Program-made: the position numbers and the translations under genes
From: RPQJ01 sp963712815
GTDB lineage: Bacteria > Pseudomonadota > Gammaproteobacteria > Steroidobacterales > Steroidobacteraceae
NCBI GenBank assembly: GCA_963712815.1
Contig: CAVQJL010000012.1
Location: forward strand, 186,001 to 250,000
Direction: 5' to 3'
DNA: 64,000 nucleotides
The notes under the pieces: generated by a model
Seen by the model: only the letters and a program-made list of their open reading frames with translations
Databases searched by the model: none
What the model was told of the DNA's origin: nothing
Shown here: positions 42,457-52,700 of the stretch, one piece after another
Layout: each line of letters starts with the position of its first letter
Position numbering within the stretch: position 1 is the first letter of the stretch

Positions 42457-42717
42457 ATGAGTCTGAAGCGACACTTGGCCTGGGTGGCAGCGGTAGCGGT
42501 CATCGCCACCGTCGCGCTGCCCGTGGCGGTCTTCTACACGGGCACGGTCACGCTGGGACCGTACGCACGCGGCGGTCTCGGGGAGTTCCTGGCGGATTAC
42601 GTCGCCGATCTCGCCCGCCTGCGCGCCGGAGCCTGGCTGCTGCTGCTCGGACCGGTGGCGCTGGTGGCCGCCTGGCGGATCATCGTCGCACTGGCCTGGC
42701 CTTCTACGGGACGGTAG
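42457..42717 (+). CDS. Small membrane protein of unknown function
   Basis: An 86-residue protein with a basic N-terminus, a first membrane helix at about 8-28, a loop that includes GPYARGGLGEFLADYVADLARLRAG, and a second helix at about 58-79. I do not recognise the family. It stands alone between the Gfo/Idh gene (divergent) and another small membrane protein (convergent). Confidence 0.6.
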   Translation: MSLKRHLAWVAAVAVIATVALPVAVFYTGTVTLGPYARGGLGEFLADYVADLARLRAGAWLLLLGPVALVAAWRIIVALAWPSTGR

Positions 42718-42763
42718 AGCCCGCGATGCCGCCAGGCGACCGCGGGCCGCACGGGTCCTCGCT

Positions 42764-43108
42764 TCAGCCGCGGGTCGCCGCGTATACGGCCGCCAGGACG
42801 GCCAGCGATGCCCATAGCGCCGCCTGGGCCCAATGGCGCCACGGACGCCGGCGGGCCAGGCCGATGAAACCTGCGGCCGCGAGCGCGGTCAAAGCGATGA
42901 ACACGCCCAGATAGGTGGCCAGCAGCGGCAGTTCGGAGCGAAACTGGGGGTGTTCATCTGCAAGCAGCGCGAACACGACCCAGGTCGCGCCCAGCCCGAA
43001 GGTCGTGGCGGCGGCGGAGCCGAGCACGATGCCTGTCAGGACGGTGAGCGGTCGCACTGTGGATTGCCAGCCGTTTTCAGTCCCAGCCCTTGATTGGGGC
43101 CGGGGCAC
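42764..43108 (-). CDS. Small membrane protein of unknown function
   Basis: A 114-residue reading with three likely membrane helices (about 20-50, 61-85 and 92-111) and the soluble loop LLADEHPQFRSELP between the first two. The first possible start is a GTG at 43108; another GTG at 43057 (VRPLTVLTG) would begin right before the first helix and looks equally good. No ribosome binding site decides. Not recognised; convergent with the other small membrane gene. Confidence 0.6.
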   Translation of the reverse strand: MPRPQSRAGTENGWQSTVRPLTVLTGIVLGSAAATTFGLGATWVVFALLADEHPQFRSELPLLATYLGVFIALTALAAAGFIGLARRRPWRHWAQAALWASLAVLAAVYAATRG

Positions 43109-43183
43109 TCTCTAGCCTAGGTCGCCGTAATCGGTCGAGGATCCCACAAAGTGTATCAGTCAGGTCGCCCGGTCGATAAAAGC

Positions 43184-45292
43184 ATGCGCGGCACGACCGT
43201 CCGTCGCGCGGGGCCGATGGCCCTGGCCGTCGTCGTCGTGGCGCTCGCCACGCTGCTGCTCGGGACGGCGCGGGCGCCCTCCACCGCGGCTGCGGCCGCC
43301 ACCGTCGAGCTGGCGCCGACCGAGCGCCAGGCGCGGGTCGCACGGCTCGTGAGCAGCATGTTCGAGCGCTCCCACTACCGGCAGGCCCCTGTCAACGACC
43401 CGGTGTCCTCGCTGGTCCTGGACCGCTACCTCGAGTCGCTGGACGGTTCCCGCAGCTATTTCCTGGCCTCCGACATCGCCGAGTTCGAGCGTTACCGCTA
43501 CCAGCTCGACGACGCCGTCACGGGCGGCAAGCTGGAACCCGCCTTCATCATCTTCAACCGGTTCCAGGAGCGCAGCCGGGAGCGCCTGGCGCATGCACTC
43601 GAGATCCTGAAGACGGAGCCCGACTTCACGCTCGACGAGAGCTTCGAGTTCGACCGGCGCAAGGCGCCATGGGCCGCCAGCCGCGAGGAACTCGACGACC
43701 TGTGGCGCAAGCGGGTCAAGAACGACGCGATCTCGCTGATGCTGACGGACAAGACCTGGCCCGAGGCCCAGGAGATTCTCCGCAAGCGTTACGAGCGGGC
43801 CGGCAAGCGCGCCGACCAGGTCACCGCGGACGACGTGTTCGAGAACTTCATGAACGCCTTCGCGCACGTTTTCGACCCACACTCGAGCTACTTCTCGCCG
43901 CGGAACTCCGAGGAGTACCGCATCCAGATGAGCTTGTCGTACGAGGGCATCGGCGCCTCGCTGCAGATGCTCGACGATTACGTGACGGTCATGGAGATCC
44001 TGCCCGGCGGGTCCGCGCAGCAAAGCGGCGAGATCAAGGCCACCGACCGAATCATCGCCGTTGGCCAGGGCAAGGACGGCGAACTGGTGGACGTGGTGGG
44101 CTGGCGGCTCGACGACGTCGTGCAGCTCATTCGCGGCCCCCTCGGTTCGCAGGTGCGCCTGATGATCCAGCCCGGCAAGGCCTCGCCCGGCGCGGCCGAG
44201 AAGACCATCGTCCTGCCGCGGGCCAAGATCACGCTGGAAGCGCAGGCCGCCAAGAAGGAGCTGCGCGAGATCGAGCGCGGCGACCAGAAGCTGCGCATCG
44301 GCGTGATCACGGTGCCCTCCTTCTACCAGGACTACAACGCGCGGGCAGCGGGCAGCGAGGACTATCGCAGCACGACCCGCGACGTACGCAAGCTGATCGA
44401 GCAGTTCGAGGCCGAGGGCGGTATCGACGGGCTGGTGCTCGACCTTCGCGAGAACGGCGGTGGCCACCTGACCGAGGCGATCGGCCTCGTGAACCTGTTC
44501 GTCCCCAAGGGCCCGGTCGTGCAGCTGCGCGAGACGGGCGGCCGGGTCGAGGTGCTCGAGTCGGACGAGACGACGGCCGCCTACGCCGGACCGCTCACCA
44601 TCCTCGTGGACCGCTTCAGCGCCTCGGCCTCGGAGATCTTCGCCGCCGCGATGCAGGACTACGGCCGCGGCATCGTGATCGGCCAGGAGACCTACGGCAA
44701 GGGAACGGTTCAGAACCTGTATCCACTCGACCGGTATGCGCTCGGACAGGACCCCGGATTCGGCCAGCTGACCGTCACCATCGGCATGTACTACCGCGTG
44801 ACGGGCGACAGCACCCAGAACCGGGGCGTGCAACCCGACATCCGCCTGCCCTCCGCGATCAGCCCCACGGAGGTCGGCGAGAGCTCACGCGACGCCGCGC
44901 TGCCCTGGAACCGCATCCGGCCGGCGCGCTACAAGCCGGACGGAACGCTCACGCCGCTGATCGCCGACCTGCAGGGACGGCACGAGCAGCGCGCGGCCGA
45001 CGACCCGGGCTTCCAGCACGCGGTGGCCGAGATCGCCTCGATCGAGAGCATGCGCAGCCAGCGCTCCGTGTCGCTCAACCTCGAGCAGCGGCGGGCCGAG
45101 CGGGCCTCGCTCACCGACGGCCAGCTCGCCCGCGAGAACGAGCGGCGCGCCGGCCTTGGGGCAGAGCCGCTCGAGGACGTGACCGCCATCGAGAACCTTC
45201 CCGACGCGATGTTGAGCGAGGCGGCTGAGATAACCGCGGACCTCACGCAGATCGAGCCGCGTTATGTCGCCCGAGCCCGGCCCGCGGGCTAA
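43184..45292 (+). CDS. prc: Tail-specific periplasmic protease Prc (S41 family)
   Basis: A C-terminal processing peptidase that degrades periplasmic proteins with nonpolar tails, including SsrA-tagged ones. The 702-residue precursor starts at the ATG of MRGTTVRRAGPMALAV, giving a normal signal peptide; a GTG 11 codons upstream is possible. Domains in order are an N-terminal helical DUF, a PDZ domain around LSYEGIGASLQMLDDYVTVMEILPGGSAQ, and the serine-lysine catalytic core. The core has LDLRENGGGHLTEAIGLVN, DRFSASASEIFAAAMQDYGRG (nucleophile Ser) and TYGKGTVQN (general base Lys). A C-terminal DUF3340-like helical region closes the protein. Confidence 0.96.
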   Translation: MRGTTVRRAGPMALAVVVVALATLLLGTARAPSTAAAAATVELAPTERQARVARLVSSMFERSHYRQAPVNDPVSSLVLDRYLESLDGSRSYFLASDIAEFERYRYQLDDAVTGGKLEPAFIIFNRFQERSRERLAHALEILKTEPDFTLDESFEFDRRKAPWAASREELDDLWRKRVKNDAISLMLTDKTWPEAQEILRKRYERAGKRADQVTADDVFENFMNAFAHVFDPHSSYFSPRNSEEYRIQMSLSYEGIGASLQMLDDYVTVMEILPGGSAQQSGEIKATDRIIAVGQGKDGELVDVVGWRLDDVVQLIRGPLGSQVRLMIQPGKASPGAAEKTIVLPRAKITLEAQAAKKELREIERGDQKLRIGVITVPSFYQDYNARAAGSEDYRSTTRDVRKLIEQFEAEGGIDGLVLDLRENGGGHLTEAIGLVNLFVPKGPVVQLRETGGRVEVLESDETTAAYAGPLTILVDRFSASASEIFAAAMQDYGRGIVIGQETYGKGTVQNLYPLDRYALGQDPGFGQLTVTIGMYYRVTGDSTQNRGVQPDIRLPSAISPTEVGESSRDAALPWNRIRPARYKPDGTLTPLIADLQGRHEQRAADDPGFQHAVAEIASIESMRSQRSVSLNLEQRRAERASLTDGQLARENERRAGLGAEPLEDVTAIENLPDAMLSEAAEITADLTQIEPRYVARARPAG

Positions 45293-45336
45293 CGCCCGAC
45301 TGCAGGTGAGGCCGGCAAGCGGCTGTGGTGTGTTAC

Positions 45337-45365
45337 TTGACTACAACACCATAGTTCCTTAGCAT
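45337..45365 (+). promoter_or_regulatory. Promoter of the RND efflux operon
   Basis: TTGACT (45337-45342, 5/6) and TAGCAT (45360-45365, 4/6) are 17 bases apart. The -10 includes the first two bases of an ATG at 45364, so a transcript starting near 45372 would exclude that ATG as start codon. Confidence 0.6.
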
Positions 45366-45399
45366 GCCTCATCTGAAATCACACGCCGGGAACACCTCC

Positions 45400-46506
45400 G
45401 TGATCACGAATCACCCTAGCCAGCGCCTGCCGGTCCTGCTCGTCCTCGCCGCGCTCGTGGCGGCAGGCTGCAGCAACGGCAAAGCCAAGGACAAGGGATC
45501 CTCTGAGACTGAGACCGATGCCTCCGTGCCGGTGGAGGTCCAGCCCCTGCGCCGGGCCGCGATGGTCGCGGTCCATTCGGGCACCGCCCCGATCGAGGCC
45601 CACGAGGAGGCCGAGGTCGTCGCCAAGGTGGGCGGCGAGGTCCGACAGATTCTCGTCGAGGAAGGCGATGCGGTTAAGTCCGGCCAGCTGCTGGCTCGCC
45701 TCGATGGCGATCGACTGCGCCTGGAGGTCGCCCAGACCGAGGCCAACCTGCGCAAGCTCGAGCGCGACTACAAGCGCCAGCTCGAACTCAGCGAGAAGGG
45801 CCTGGTCGCCAAGGGAACGGCCGAGAACGCCAAGTTCGACCTCGACGCCCTGCGCGCCGCCTACGACCGGGGCCGGCTGGAGCTCAGCTACACGGATATC
45901 CGGGCGCCCATCGACGGCGTCGTCTCGGCCAGGTACATCAAGCTCGGCAACACCATTTCACCGAACGCTCCGGCCTTCCGCGTGACGGACCTCGATCCGC
46001 TGGTGGCCTACGTCCATATACCGGAAAAGGAATTCCGCAAGCTCGCGCCGAAGCAGCCTGCCGAGGTCGTCGTCGACGCACTCGCCGGCGAACGCTTCAC
46101 GGGCGTGATCTCCCGGATCAGCCCGACCGTCGATCCGAAGACCGGGACGTTTCGGGCACGCGTCGAGGTGCCCGATCCCACCCGGCGACTCAAGCCCGGG
46201 ATGTTCGCGCGGGTCAACATCGTCTACGAGCGGCGTGAGGACGCGCTGCAGCTGCCACGGGCCGCGATCCTGGATGCGGACGGCGCCGAGTCGGTCTTCG
46301 TGGTCGCCGACGGCAAGGCCGAGCAGCGCACGGTGACGACCGGGCTCGCCAACAACGGCTGGCTCGAAGTCGTCGAGGGACTCGACGGCAGCGAGCAGGT
46401 CGTGGTGGTGGGCCAGGCCGGTCTGAAGACAGGCACGGCGGTAAAGATCGTGGATGCGGGCCCTGCGCCGGGTGCGCTGGCCGACGGCGCAGCGAAAGCC
46501 AAGTAG
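45400..46506 (+). CDS. RND efflux periplasmic adaptor lipoprotein
   Basis: Membrane-fusion subunit that links inner-membrane RND pumps to an outer-membrane channel. With the GTG start there are 368 residues and a 23-residue signal ending in the lipobox LVAAGC. The biotinyl-lipoyl hairpin AEVVAKVGGEVRQILVEEGDAVKSGQLLARLDGDRL is followed by a short coiled coil, the second lipoyl half with IRAPIDGVVSARYIKLGNTI, a beta-barrel domain and a membrane-proximal domain. An ATG 12 codons upstream was passed over: it lies in the -10 box and lacks a ribosome binding site. First gene of a three-gene operon. Confidence 0.92.
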   Translation: MITNHPSQRLPVLLVLAALVAAGCSNGKAKDKGSSETETDASVPVEVQPLRRAAMVAVHSGTAPIEAHEEAEVVAKVGGEVRQILVEEGDAVKSGQLLARLDGDRLRLEVAQTEANLRKLERDYKRQLELSEKGLVAKGTAENAKFDLDALRAAYDRGRLELSYTDIRAPIDGVVSARYIKLGNTISPNAPAFRVTDLDPLVAYVHIPEKEFRKLAPKQPAEVVVDALAGERFTGVISRISPTVDPKTGTFRARVEVPDPTRRLKPGMFARVNIVYERREDALQLPRAAILDADGAESVFVVADGKAEQRTVTTGLANNGWLEVVEGLDGSEQVVVVGQAGLKTGTAVKIVDAGPAPGALADGAAKAK

Positions 46507-46549
46507 CCGCGGCGGCCGGTCGGCTGCCTCGAAAACCCGGGGGAACGAA

Positions 46550-49500
46550 ATGCAGTTGATCGACTTCGCGATCTCGCGACGGGTCACCGTGATCATGTGC
46601 ACGGTGGCGATCGCGCTGTTCGGGCTCGTGTCGCTGTCGCGGCTCAACCTGAACCTGCTGCCCGACCTCTCCTACCCCACGATCACCATCCGCACCGAAC
46701 TGCCAGGCGCCGCGCCGCTCGAGCTCGAGACGCTCGTGACACGCCCGGTCGAAGAGGCCGTGAGCATCATCCGCAACGTGCGCCAGGTGCGCTCGGTGTC
46801 GCGCTCCGGCCAGTCAGATGTGACCCTCGAGTTCCTGTGGGGCACCGACATGGACCTCGCGGGCATCGACGTGCGCGAGAAGATCGACCTGTTGCAGCTG
46901 CCGATCGAGGCCAAGCGCCCGCTGCTGCTGAGATTCGACCCGTCCAGCGAGCCGGTGATGCGCCTCGCGTTCCTCGACCGGCAGGATGCGGGCCGCGAGG
47001 AAGGCGTCGAGCGCCTCAAGGCGCTGCGCCGCTTTGCCGACGACCGACTCAAGCCCGAGCTCGAGGCCGTCGAGGGCTCCGCCGCGGTCAAGGTGAGCGG
47101 CGGCTACGAGGACGAGGTGCAGGTGTTCGTCGACCAGCAGAAGCTCGCCCAGCTCAACCTCTCGATAGACACCGTCACGCGGCGCATCCGTGCGGAGAAC
47201 GTCAATCTCTCAGGCGGTCGGCTCGAGCAGGGCACCCAGCGATTCCTGGTTCGGACTCTGAACGAGTTCGAGTCCATCGAGCAGCTGGCCGGCGCAATCA
47301 TCGCCACCCGCGACGGCCAGCCGGTCTACCTGCGCGACGTCGCCACGGTCACCAGCGGCTACAAGGACCGTGAGGCCATCACGCGCGTCGACGGCCGCGA
47401 GGCAATCGAGCTGGCGGTCTACAAGGAGGGGGACGCCAACACGGTGGCACTGGCGGCCGGCGTACTGAAGCGCCTCGAGACGCTCGGCAAGTCCCTCCCG
47501 GAGGGCACCGAGATCCGCCCGGTCTACGACCAGTCCAAGTTCATCTCGGCCGCCATCGGCGAGGTGAAGTCCGCGGCCCTGCTCGGCGGCCTGCTCGCCA
47601 TCCTGGTGCTCTACGCGTTCCTGCGCGACGCGCGCGCCACGCTCATCACAGGCATTGCGATCCCGGTGTCGGTACTCGGCACGTTCGTGCTGATGTACGC
47701 ATTCGACGTCACGCTGAACATCATGTCGCTCGGCGGCATCGCTCTCGCGGTCGGCATGCTGGTCGACAACGCGGTCGTCGTACTCGAGAGCATCGTGCGC
47801 AGGCAGGAGCACGGTCTCGAACGCAGGGAGGCGGCACGACGCGGAACTGGCGAGGTGGCGACGGCAGTGACGGCGTCGACACTCACCTCGGTCGCCGTGT
47901 TCTTCCCGATGGTGTTCATCACCGGCGTGGCCGGCCAGCTGTTCCGGGACCAGTCGCTCACCGTGACCTTCGCGCTGGCCTTCTCGCTGGTAGTCGCGCT
48001 CACACTCGTGCCGATGCTTGCGGCCGGCCGGATCACGCGCCGGGCGGAGCCCGAGGGCGTCGCGCCGGTGGCGTCCCCGTCGCGACCGCCGCGCCGCCTC
48101 GACCGCGCGCTGTCCGCCGTCGCGGCCGGCGCGAGCCGCCTCGGCGGCTGGATCGCCGTCGGAATGCGCGTTCTGCTCAGCCCGCTGGTTCGGACAGCGC
48201 AGGCCCTGACCGGCTGGGCGGAAGCGCGCTACCCGGGAGCCATCCGCTGGGCGCTCGCGCGTCCGGGACTGACGATCGGCAGCGCGGTAGCACTGTTCGC
48301 GATCACGGTCGGCGTAATCGCACCACGACTCGGCACCGAGCTCATCCCGCAGATGTCGCAAGGCGAGTTCAACGTCGACCTGCGCCTCGCGCCCGGTGCT
48401 CCGCTCGAGCAGACCGACCGCGCCGTCGGCGCCGCGCAACAGGCCAGCGCGCAGATCGGCACTGTCGCGCTCGCCTACTCGGTCGCCGGCACCGGCAACC
48501 GCCTCGATGCCAACCCGGTCGACGCCGGCGAGAACACCGGCCGCCTCAGCATCACCCTCAAGGAAGGTTCCGGGCGCGCCGAGGAGGAGGCCGCCATGCA
48601 GGCCATGCGCGGCAGCCTCGAGAACCTGCCGGGCGTGCAGTATCGCTTCAGCCGCCCTGCCCTGTTCAGCATGTCGACGCCGCTCGAGGTGGTGGTTGCG
48701 GGCTACGACCTCGAGCGCCTCGGGGTCGCGGCCGAGTCGCTGCGCGCGAGCATGGATGCGGACCCGCGTTTTACCGACGTCAAGACCACCATGGAGGCCG
48801 GCAATCCGGAGATCCAGATCGTGTTCGACCAGGAGCGCGCTGCGCAGCTCGGGCTGGTGGTGCGCGATATCGCCGACCGCGTCGTCAACAGCGTGCGCGG
48901 CGAGGTCGCCACGCGCTACAAGCTGCGCGAGAAGCAGATCGACGTGCTGGTGCGCAGCGTCGACACGCGCGCAGCGTCCGTGGAGGAGATCCGCAACCTC
49001 GTCGTCAACCCAGGTGCCGACTTTCCGGTGCCGCTGAGCGCGGTGGCCGACGTGCAGCTGTCCATCGGGCCGGCCGAAGTGCGCCGCGTCGGCCAGGAGC
49101 GAGTGGCGGTGATCTCCGCCAACCTCGCCGGCGGCGACCTCGGCTCTGCCGTGGCGACGCTCGAGCAGATCGTCGGCGCGGCCCAGCTGCCGGTGGGCAT
49201 CACCGCGTTCCTTTCCGGTCAGAGCGAGGAGATGCAGGACTCGTTCCGCTCCATGGAGTTCGTGCTGCTGCTCGCCATCTTCCTCGTCTACCTGGTGATG
49301 GCCTCGCAGTTCGAGTCGCTGATGCACCCGTTCGTGATCCTGCTCACTATCCCGCTCGCCATCACGGGTGCGATATGGGCACTGTGGCTCACCGGGACCA
49401 CGGTGAACGTCGTCGCCTACATCGGCGTGATCATGCTCGCCGGCATCGTCGTCAACCAGTCGATCGTGCTGATCGACGCGGTCAACAAGGCGCGCGAGCG

Positions 49501-49783
49501 CGGCCTCTCGAAACACGACGCCATCGTCGAGGCGGGCCGACTCCGCCTGCGCCCGATCCTGATCACCAAGCTCACCACCATCCTCGGGCTGCTGCCGATG
49601 GCCCTCGGACTCGGCGAGGGCGCCGAGGTGCGCGCGCCAATGGCGATCACCGTGATCGGCGGCGTGCTGCTCACTACGTTCCTGACGCTGCTGGTGATTC
49701 CGGTCGTGTATTCGGTGCTCGATCGCAAGACCTACGTCCCGCAGCCACTCGCCACCGGCGACCAGGCTCCCGCAACCGGCTGA
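46550..49783 (+). CDS. RND efflux pump permease subunit 1
   Basis: A 1077-residue inner-membrane transporter of the hydrophobe/amphiphile (HAE/AcrB) type. It has 12 expected helices and two large periplasmic loops; GGGGGA eight bases before the ATG is the ribosome binding site. Helix 1 starts ISRRVTVIMCTVAIALFG. Helix 4 reads AVGMLVDNAVVVLESI, with Asn where AcrB has the second Asp (D408), and helix 10 reads GIVVNQSIVLID, with Asn in place of AcrB K940. That set belongs to a known VDN/VVN subgroup but implies a different proton relay. A longer Gly/Ala/Pro-rich cytoplasmic loop joins the halves. Confidence 0.93.
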   Translation: MQLIDFAISRRVTVIMCTVAIALFGLVSLSRLNLNLLPDLSYPTITIRTELPGAAPLELETLVTRPVEEAVSIIRNVRQVRSVSRSGQSDVTLEFLWGTDMDLAGIDVREKIDLLQLPIEAKRPLLLRFDPSSEPVMRLAFLDRQDAGREEGVERLKALRRFADDRLKPELEAVEGSAAVKVSGGYEDEVQVFVDQQKLAQLNLSIDTVTRRIRAENVNLSGGRLEQGTQRFLVRTLNEFESIEQLAGAIIATRDGQPVYLRDVATVTSGYKDREAITRVDGREAIELAVYKEGDANTVALAAGVLKRLETLGKSLPEGTEIRPVYDQSKFISAAIGEVKSAALLGGLLAILVLYAFLRDARATLITGIAIPVSVLGTFVLMYAFDVTLNIMSLGGIALAVGMLVDNAVVVLESIVRRQEHGLERREAARRGTGEVATAVTASTLTSVAVFFPMVFITGVAGQLFRDQSLTVTFALAFSLVVALTLVPMLAAGRITRRAEPEGVAPVASPSRPPRRLDRALSAVAAGASRLGGWIAVGMRVLLSPLVRTAQALTGWAEARYPGAIRWALARPGLTIGSAVALFAITVGVIAPRLGTELIPQMSQGEFNVDLRLAPGAPLEQTDRAVGAAQQASAQIGTVALAYSVAGTGNRLDANPVDAGENTGRLSITLKEGSGRAEEEAAMQAMRGSLENLPGVQYRFSRPALFSMSTPLEVVVAGYDLERLGVAAESLRASMDADPRFTDVKTTMEAGNPEIQIVFDQERAAQLGLVVRDIADRVVNSVRGEVATRYKLREKQIDVLVRSVDTRAASVEEIRNLVVNPGADFPVPLSAVADVQLSIGPAEVRRVGQERVAVISANLAGGDLGSAVATLEQIVGAAQLPVGITAFLSGQSEEMQDSFRSMEFVLLLAIFLVYLVMASQFESLMHPFVILLTIPLAITGAIWALWLTGTTVNVVAYIGVIMLAGIVVNQSIVLIDAVNKARERGLSKHDAIVEAGRLRLRPILITKLTTILGLLPMALGLGEGAEVRAPMAITVIGGVLLTTFLTLLVIPVVYSVLDRKTYVPQPLATGDQAPATG

Positions 49784-49792
49784 GCAACCACC

Positions 49793-52700
49793 ATGCGCCA
49801 CACGCGAATCGCGCTCGAGCGGCCCGTCACGACGGTCATGGTGGCGCTGGCCGTGCTGGCGGTCGGCCTGATCTCCAGCCGGCTGCTGCGGCTCGAGGCG
49901 ATGCCGGACATCACGTTCCCGGGCATGCGCGTGGTGATTCCTTACTCCGGCTCGACGCCGGAGGAGATCGAGCTGCAGATCGTGCGCCCCGTCGAGGAGG
50001 CGCTCGCCACCCTGTCGGGCATCCAGGAGATCCGCGCCACGGCGCAGAGTGACCAGGCCCAGTTCGACGTCCTGTTCGAGTGGGACCGCGACCCGGACAC
50101 GACCGCCTTCGAGGTGCGGACCAAGATCGACGCCATCCGGCCGCAGCTGCCCGACGGCGCCGACCGCGTCCTGATGTTCTCCTTCAATGCGGGCAGCCAG
50201 GCGATGGTGGTGATCCGCATCGCGTCGGACCAGGACCTGACGGACCAGTACGACAACCTCGAGAAGTACCTGAAGCGGCCCATCGAGCGGCTCGAAGGCG
50301 TCGCCCGTGTCGAACTGCAGGGCGTGCAACCGCGCGAGCTGCGCGTGCTGATCGACCCCAATCGGCTTGCCGCCTACGGCGTCGACGTGCAGGAACTGCA
50401 GTCGCTGCTAAGGCGCAGCAACTTCTCGGTCAGCGCCGGCGAGATCACCGAGAACGGCCAGCGCTTCACGGTCCGGCCGATCGGTGAGTTCCGCAGCATC
50501 GGCGACGTGCGCGAGCTGCTCGTGGCGCCGGGCATCCGGCTGAGCGACGTTGCGCAGGTGCAGCTGGTCGCGCCGGAGCTCCCGATCGGCCGGCGCATGG
50601 ACGGGCGCCCGGCGGTCGGCATCGACGTGCACAAGACCACCCAGGCCAATGTCGTCGACGTGGCGGCGCGCGTGATCGCAGCCGTCGAGGAAGCACGCAA
50701 GGCGCCGCAGCTGCAGGGCGTCGAGATCCTGGTGGTCGGCAACGATGCCGACAGCGTGCTCCAGTCTCTGAGAGAGCTGCGCAACGCCGGGCTGATCGGC
50801 GCCTCCCTCAGTTTCTTCATGCTGCTGCTGTTCCTCCGTCACCTGCCGACGACCGCGATCGTCTCGCTGGCCGTACCCGCGTCGCTGCTGGTGACGCTCG
50901 CGGCGATGTACTTCCTCGGGCTCAGCCTCAACATCCTGACCATGATGGGCATGCTGCTGGCGATCGGCATGCTGGTGGACAACTCCGTCGTGATCACCGA
51001 GAGCATCTTCCGGCACCGGCAGTCGCGGCCCGGACAGCCGCTGGAGGCGACCATCGCCGGGGTTCGGGAGGTGGGTGTCGCGACGCTGGCGGGAACCTTC
51101 TCGACCATCATCGTGTTCCTGCCGCTGGTGTTCGGCGAGAAGAACCAGATGTCCATCTTCCTGGTCCACGTCGCAGTGCCGATCGTGGTCGCCATGCTCG
51201 CGTCGCTGGTGGTGGCGCAGACGCTGATCCCGATGCTCGCGGCCCGCATGCCGCCGCCGCCGCCCGTCGCCGGAACGTCGCTCTTCGGACGGCTGCAGCG
51301 GCACTACGGGACCGCGCTCGGCTGGGCGCTGGACCACCCAAAGACGATGGCGCTGGCCGTCGTGCTGCTGCTCGCCTCGCCGGTCCCGTTGTTCGCGCTG
51401 AAGCTCGCCAAGGTCGACCCGTTTCCCCAGGAGGCGAGCCGATCGCTTCAGCTGAGCTATCACCTGAACGGCTCCTACCCGATGCAACGCGTCGAGGAGG
51501 CCGTCAAGCGCATGGACGCCTACGTGGAGGCGAACCTGGAACGCTTCGATGTCGACACGTACTACTCGCTGTGGACGGCCGACTACGCGTACACGCGCCT
51601 GTACCTCACTCCCAAGGAGGAGGCCCGGGTGCCGGCCGCCGAGGTGATGCGGCTGTTCCTGGAGGACATGCCCGACATCATCATCGGCCAGCCGAGCTTC
51701 CAGTTCGAGGAGGGCCAGGGTGGCGCCACTGCCTTCAGCCTGCAGCTGGTGGGCGAGTCCACCGAGCGGCTCGCCGAGGTCTCGCGGGATGTCGTGCACC
51801 GGCTGGAGGCGGTGCCGGGCCTCGAGGCCGTGCGCTCGGAGGCTGGCGTGGGCGAGGAGGAGGTCCAGGTCGTCGTGAACCGCGACCGCGCCGCCCAGCT
51901 TGGACTGACTACCGAGCAGATCGCCCTCACCGTCGCCGGCGCCCTGCGCGGCGACAAGCTCCCTGAGCTGCGTACGTCGGAGCGCGAGATCACCATGCGC
52001 CTGGCATTCCGCGAGAACGACCGTCAGTCGGTCGAGGACCTCGCCAAGGTCCCGGTGATGCTCGCCGACGGCTCGCGGACCGAGCTCGGTGCGGTCGCGG
52101 ACTTCATCGTCCGGCCGAGCGACCGGGAGATCAAGCGGGTGAACCGCCTCACGAGCGTGGCGATCAGCGCGAATCTCGCCAAGGGCACGACCATGGAGGA
52201 CGCCCGTGCCCGCGTGCAGCCGGTGATGGATGCCTACGCACTGCCGCCCGGCTACTCGTGGAAATTCGGCCGCGGCTTCGAGGAGAACGACAAGGCGGTG
52301 CAGACCATGGTCCAGAACATGCTGCTCGCGGTGGTGCTGATCTTCCTCGTGATGGCCGCGCTGTTCGAGTCGACGCTCTATCCCCTGTCGATCATCACCT
52401 CGATCCTGTTCGCGCTGGTGGGTGCGGTCTGGTTCCTGGCGCTCACCGGCACGACCATCACCATGATGGCCATGATCGGCTTCATGATCCTGATCGGGGT
52501 GGTGGTGAATATCGGCATCGTGCTGATCGCGCACGTGATCGAGCTGCGCGCATCCGGGTTATCGCGGCGCGACGCACTGCTTCAGGCCGGTCGCGACCGT
52601 CTGCGGCCGATCCTGATGACCACCCTGACGACGCTGTTCGGGATGCTGCCGCTCGCGATCGGCGACGCGCAGCTCGGCGGCAGCGGCCAGGGTCCCGCGT

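Noticed and set aside
47210..50329. 1039-residue open frame on the minus strand
   Set aside because: Antisense to the two RND pump genes, with His/Arg/Asp-rich composition and no recognisable domain; a shadow.
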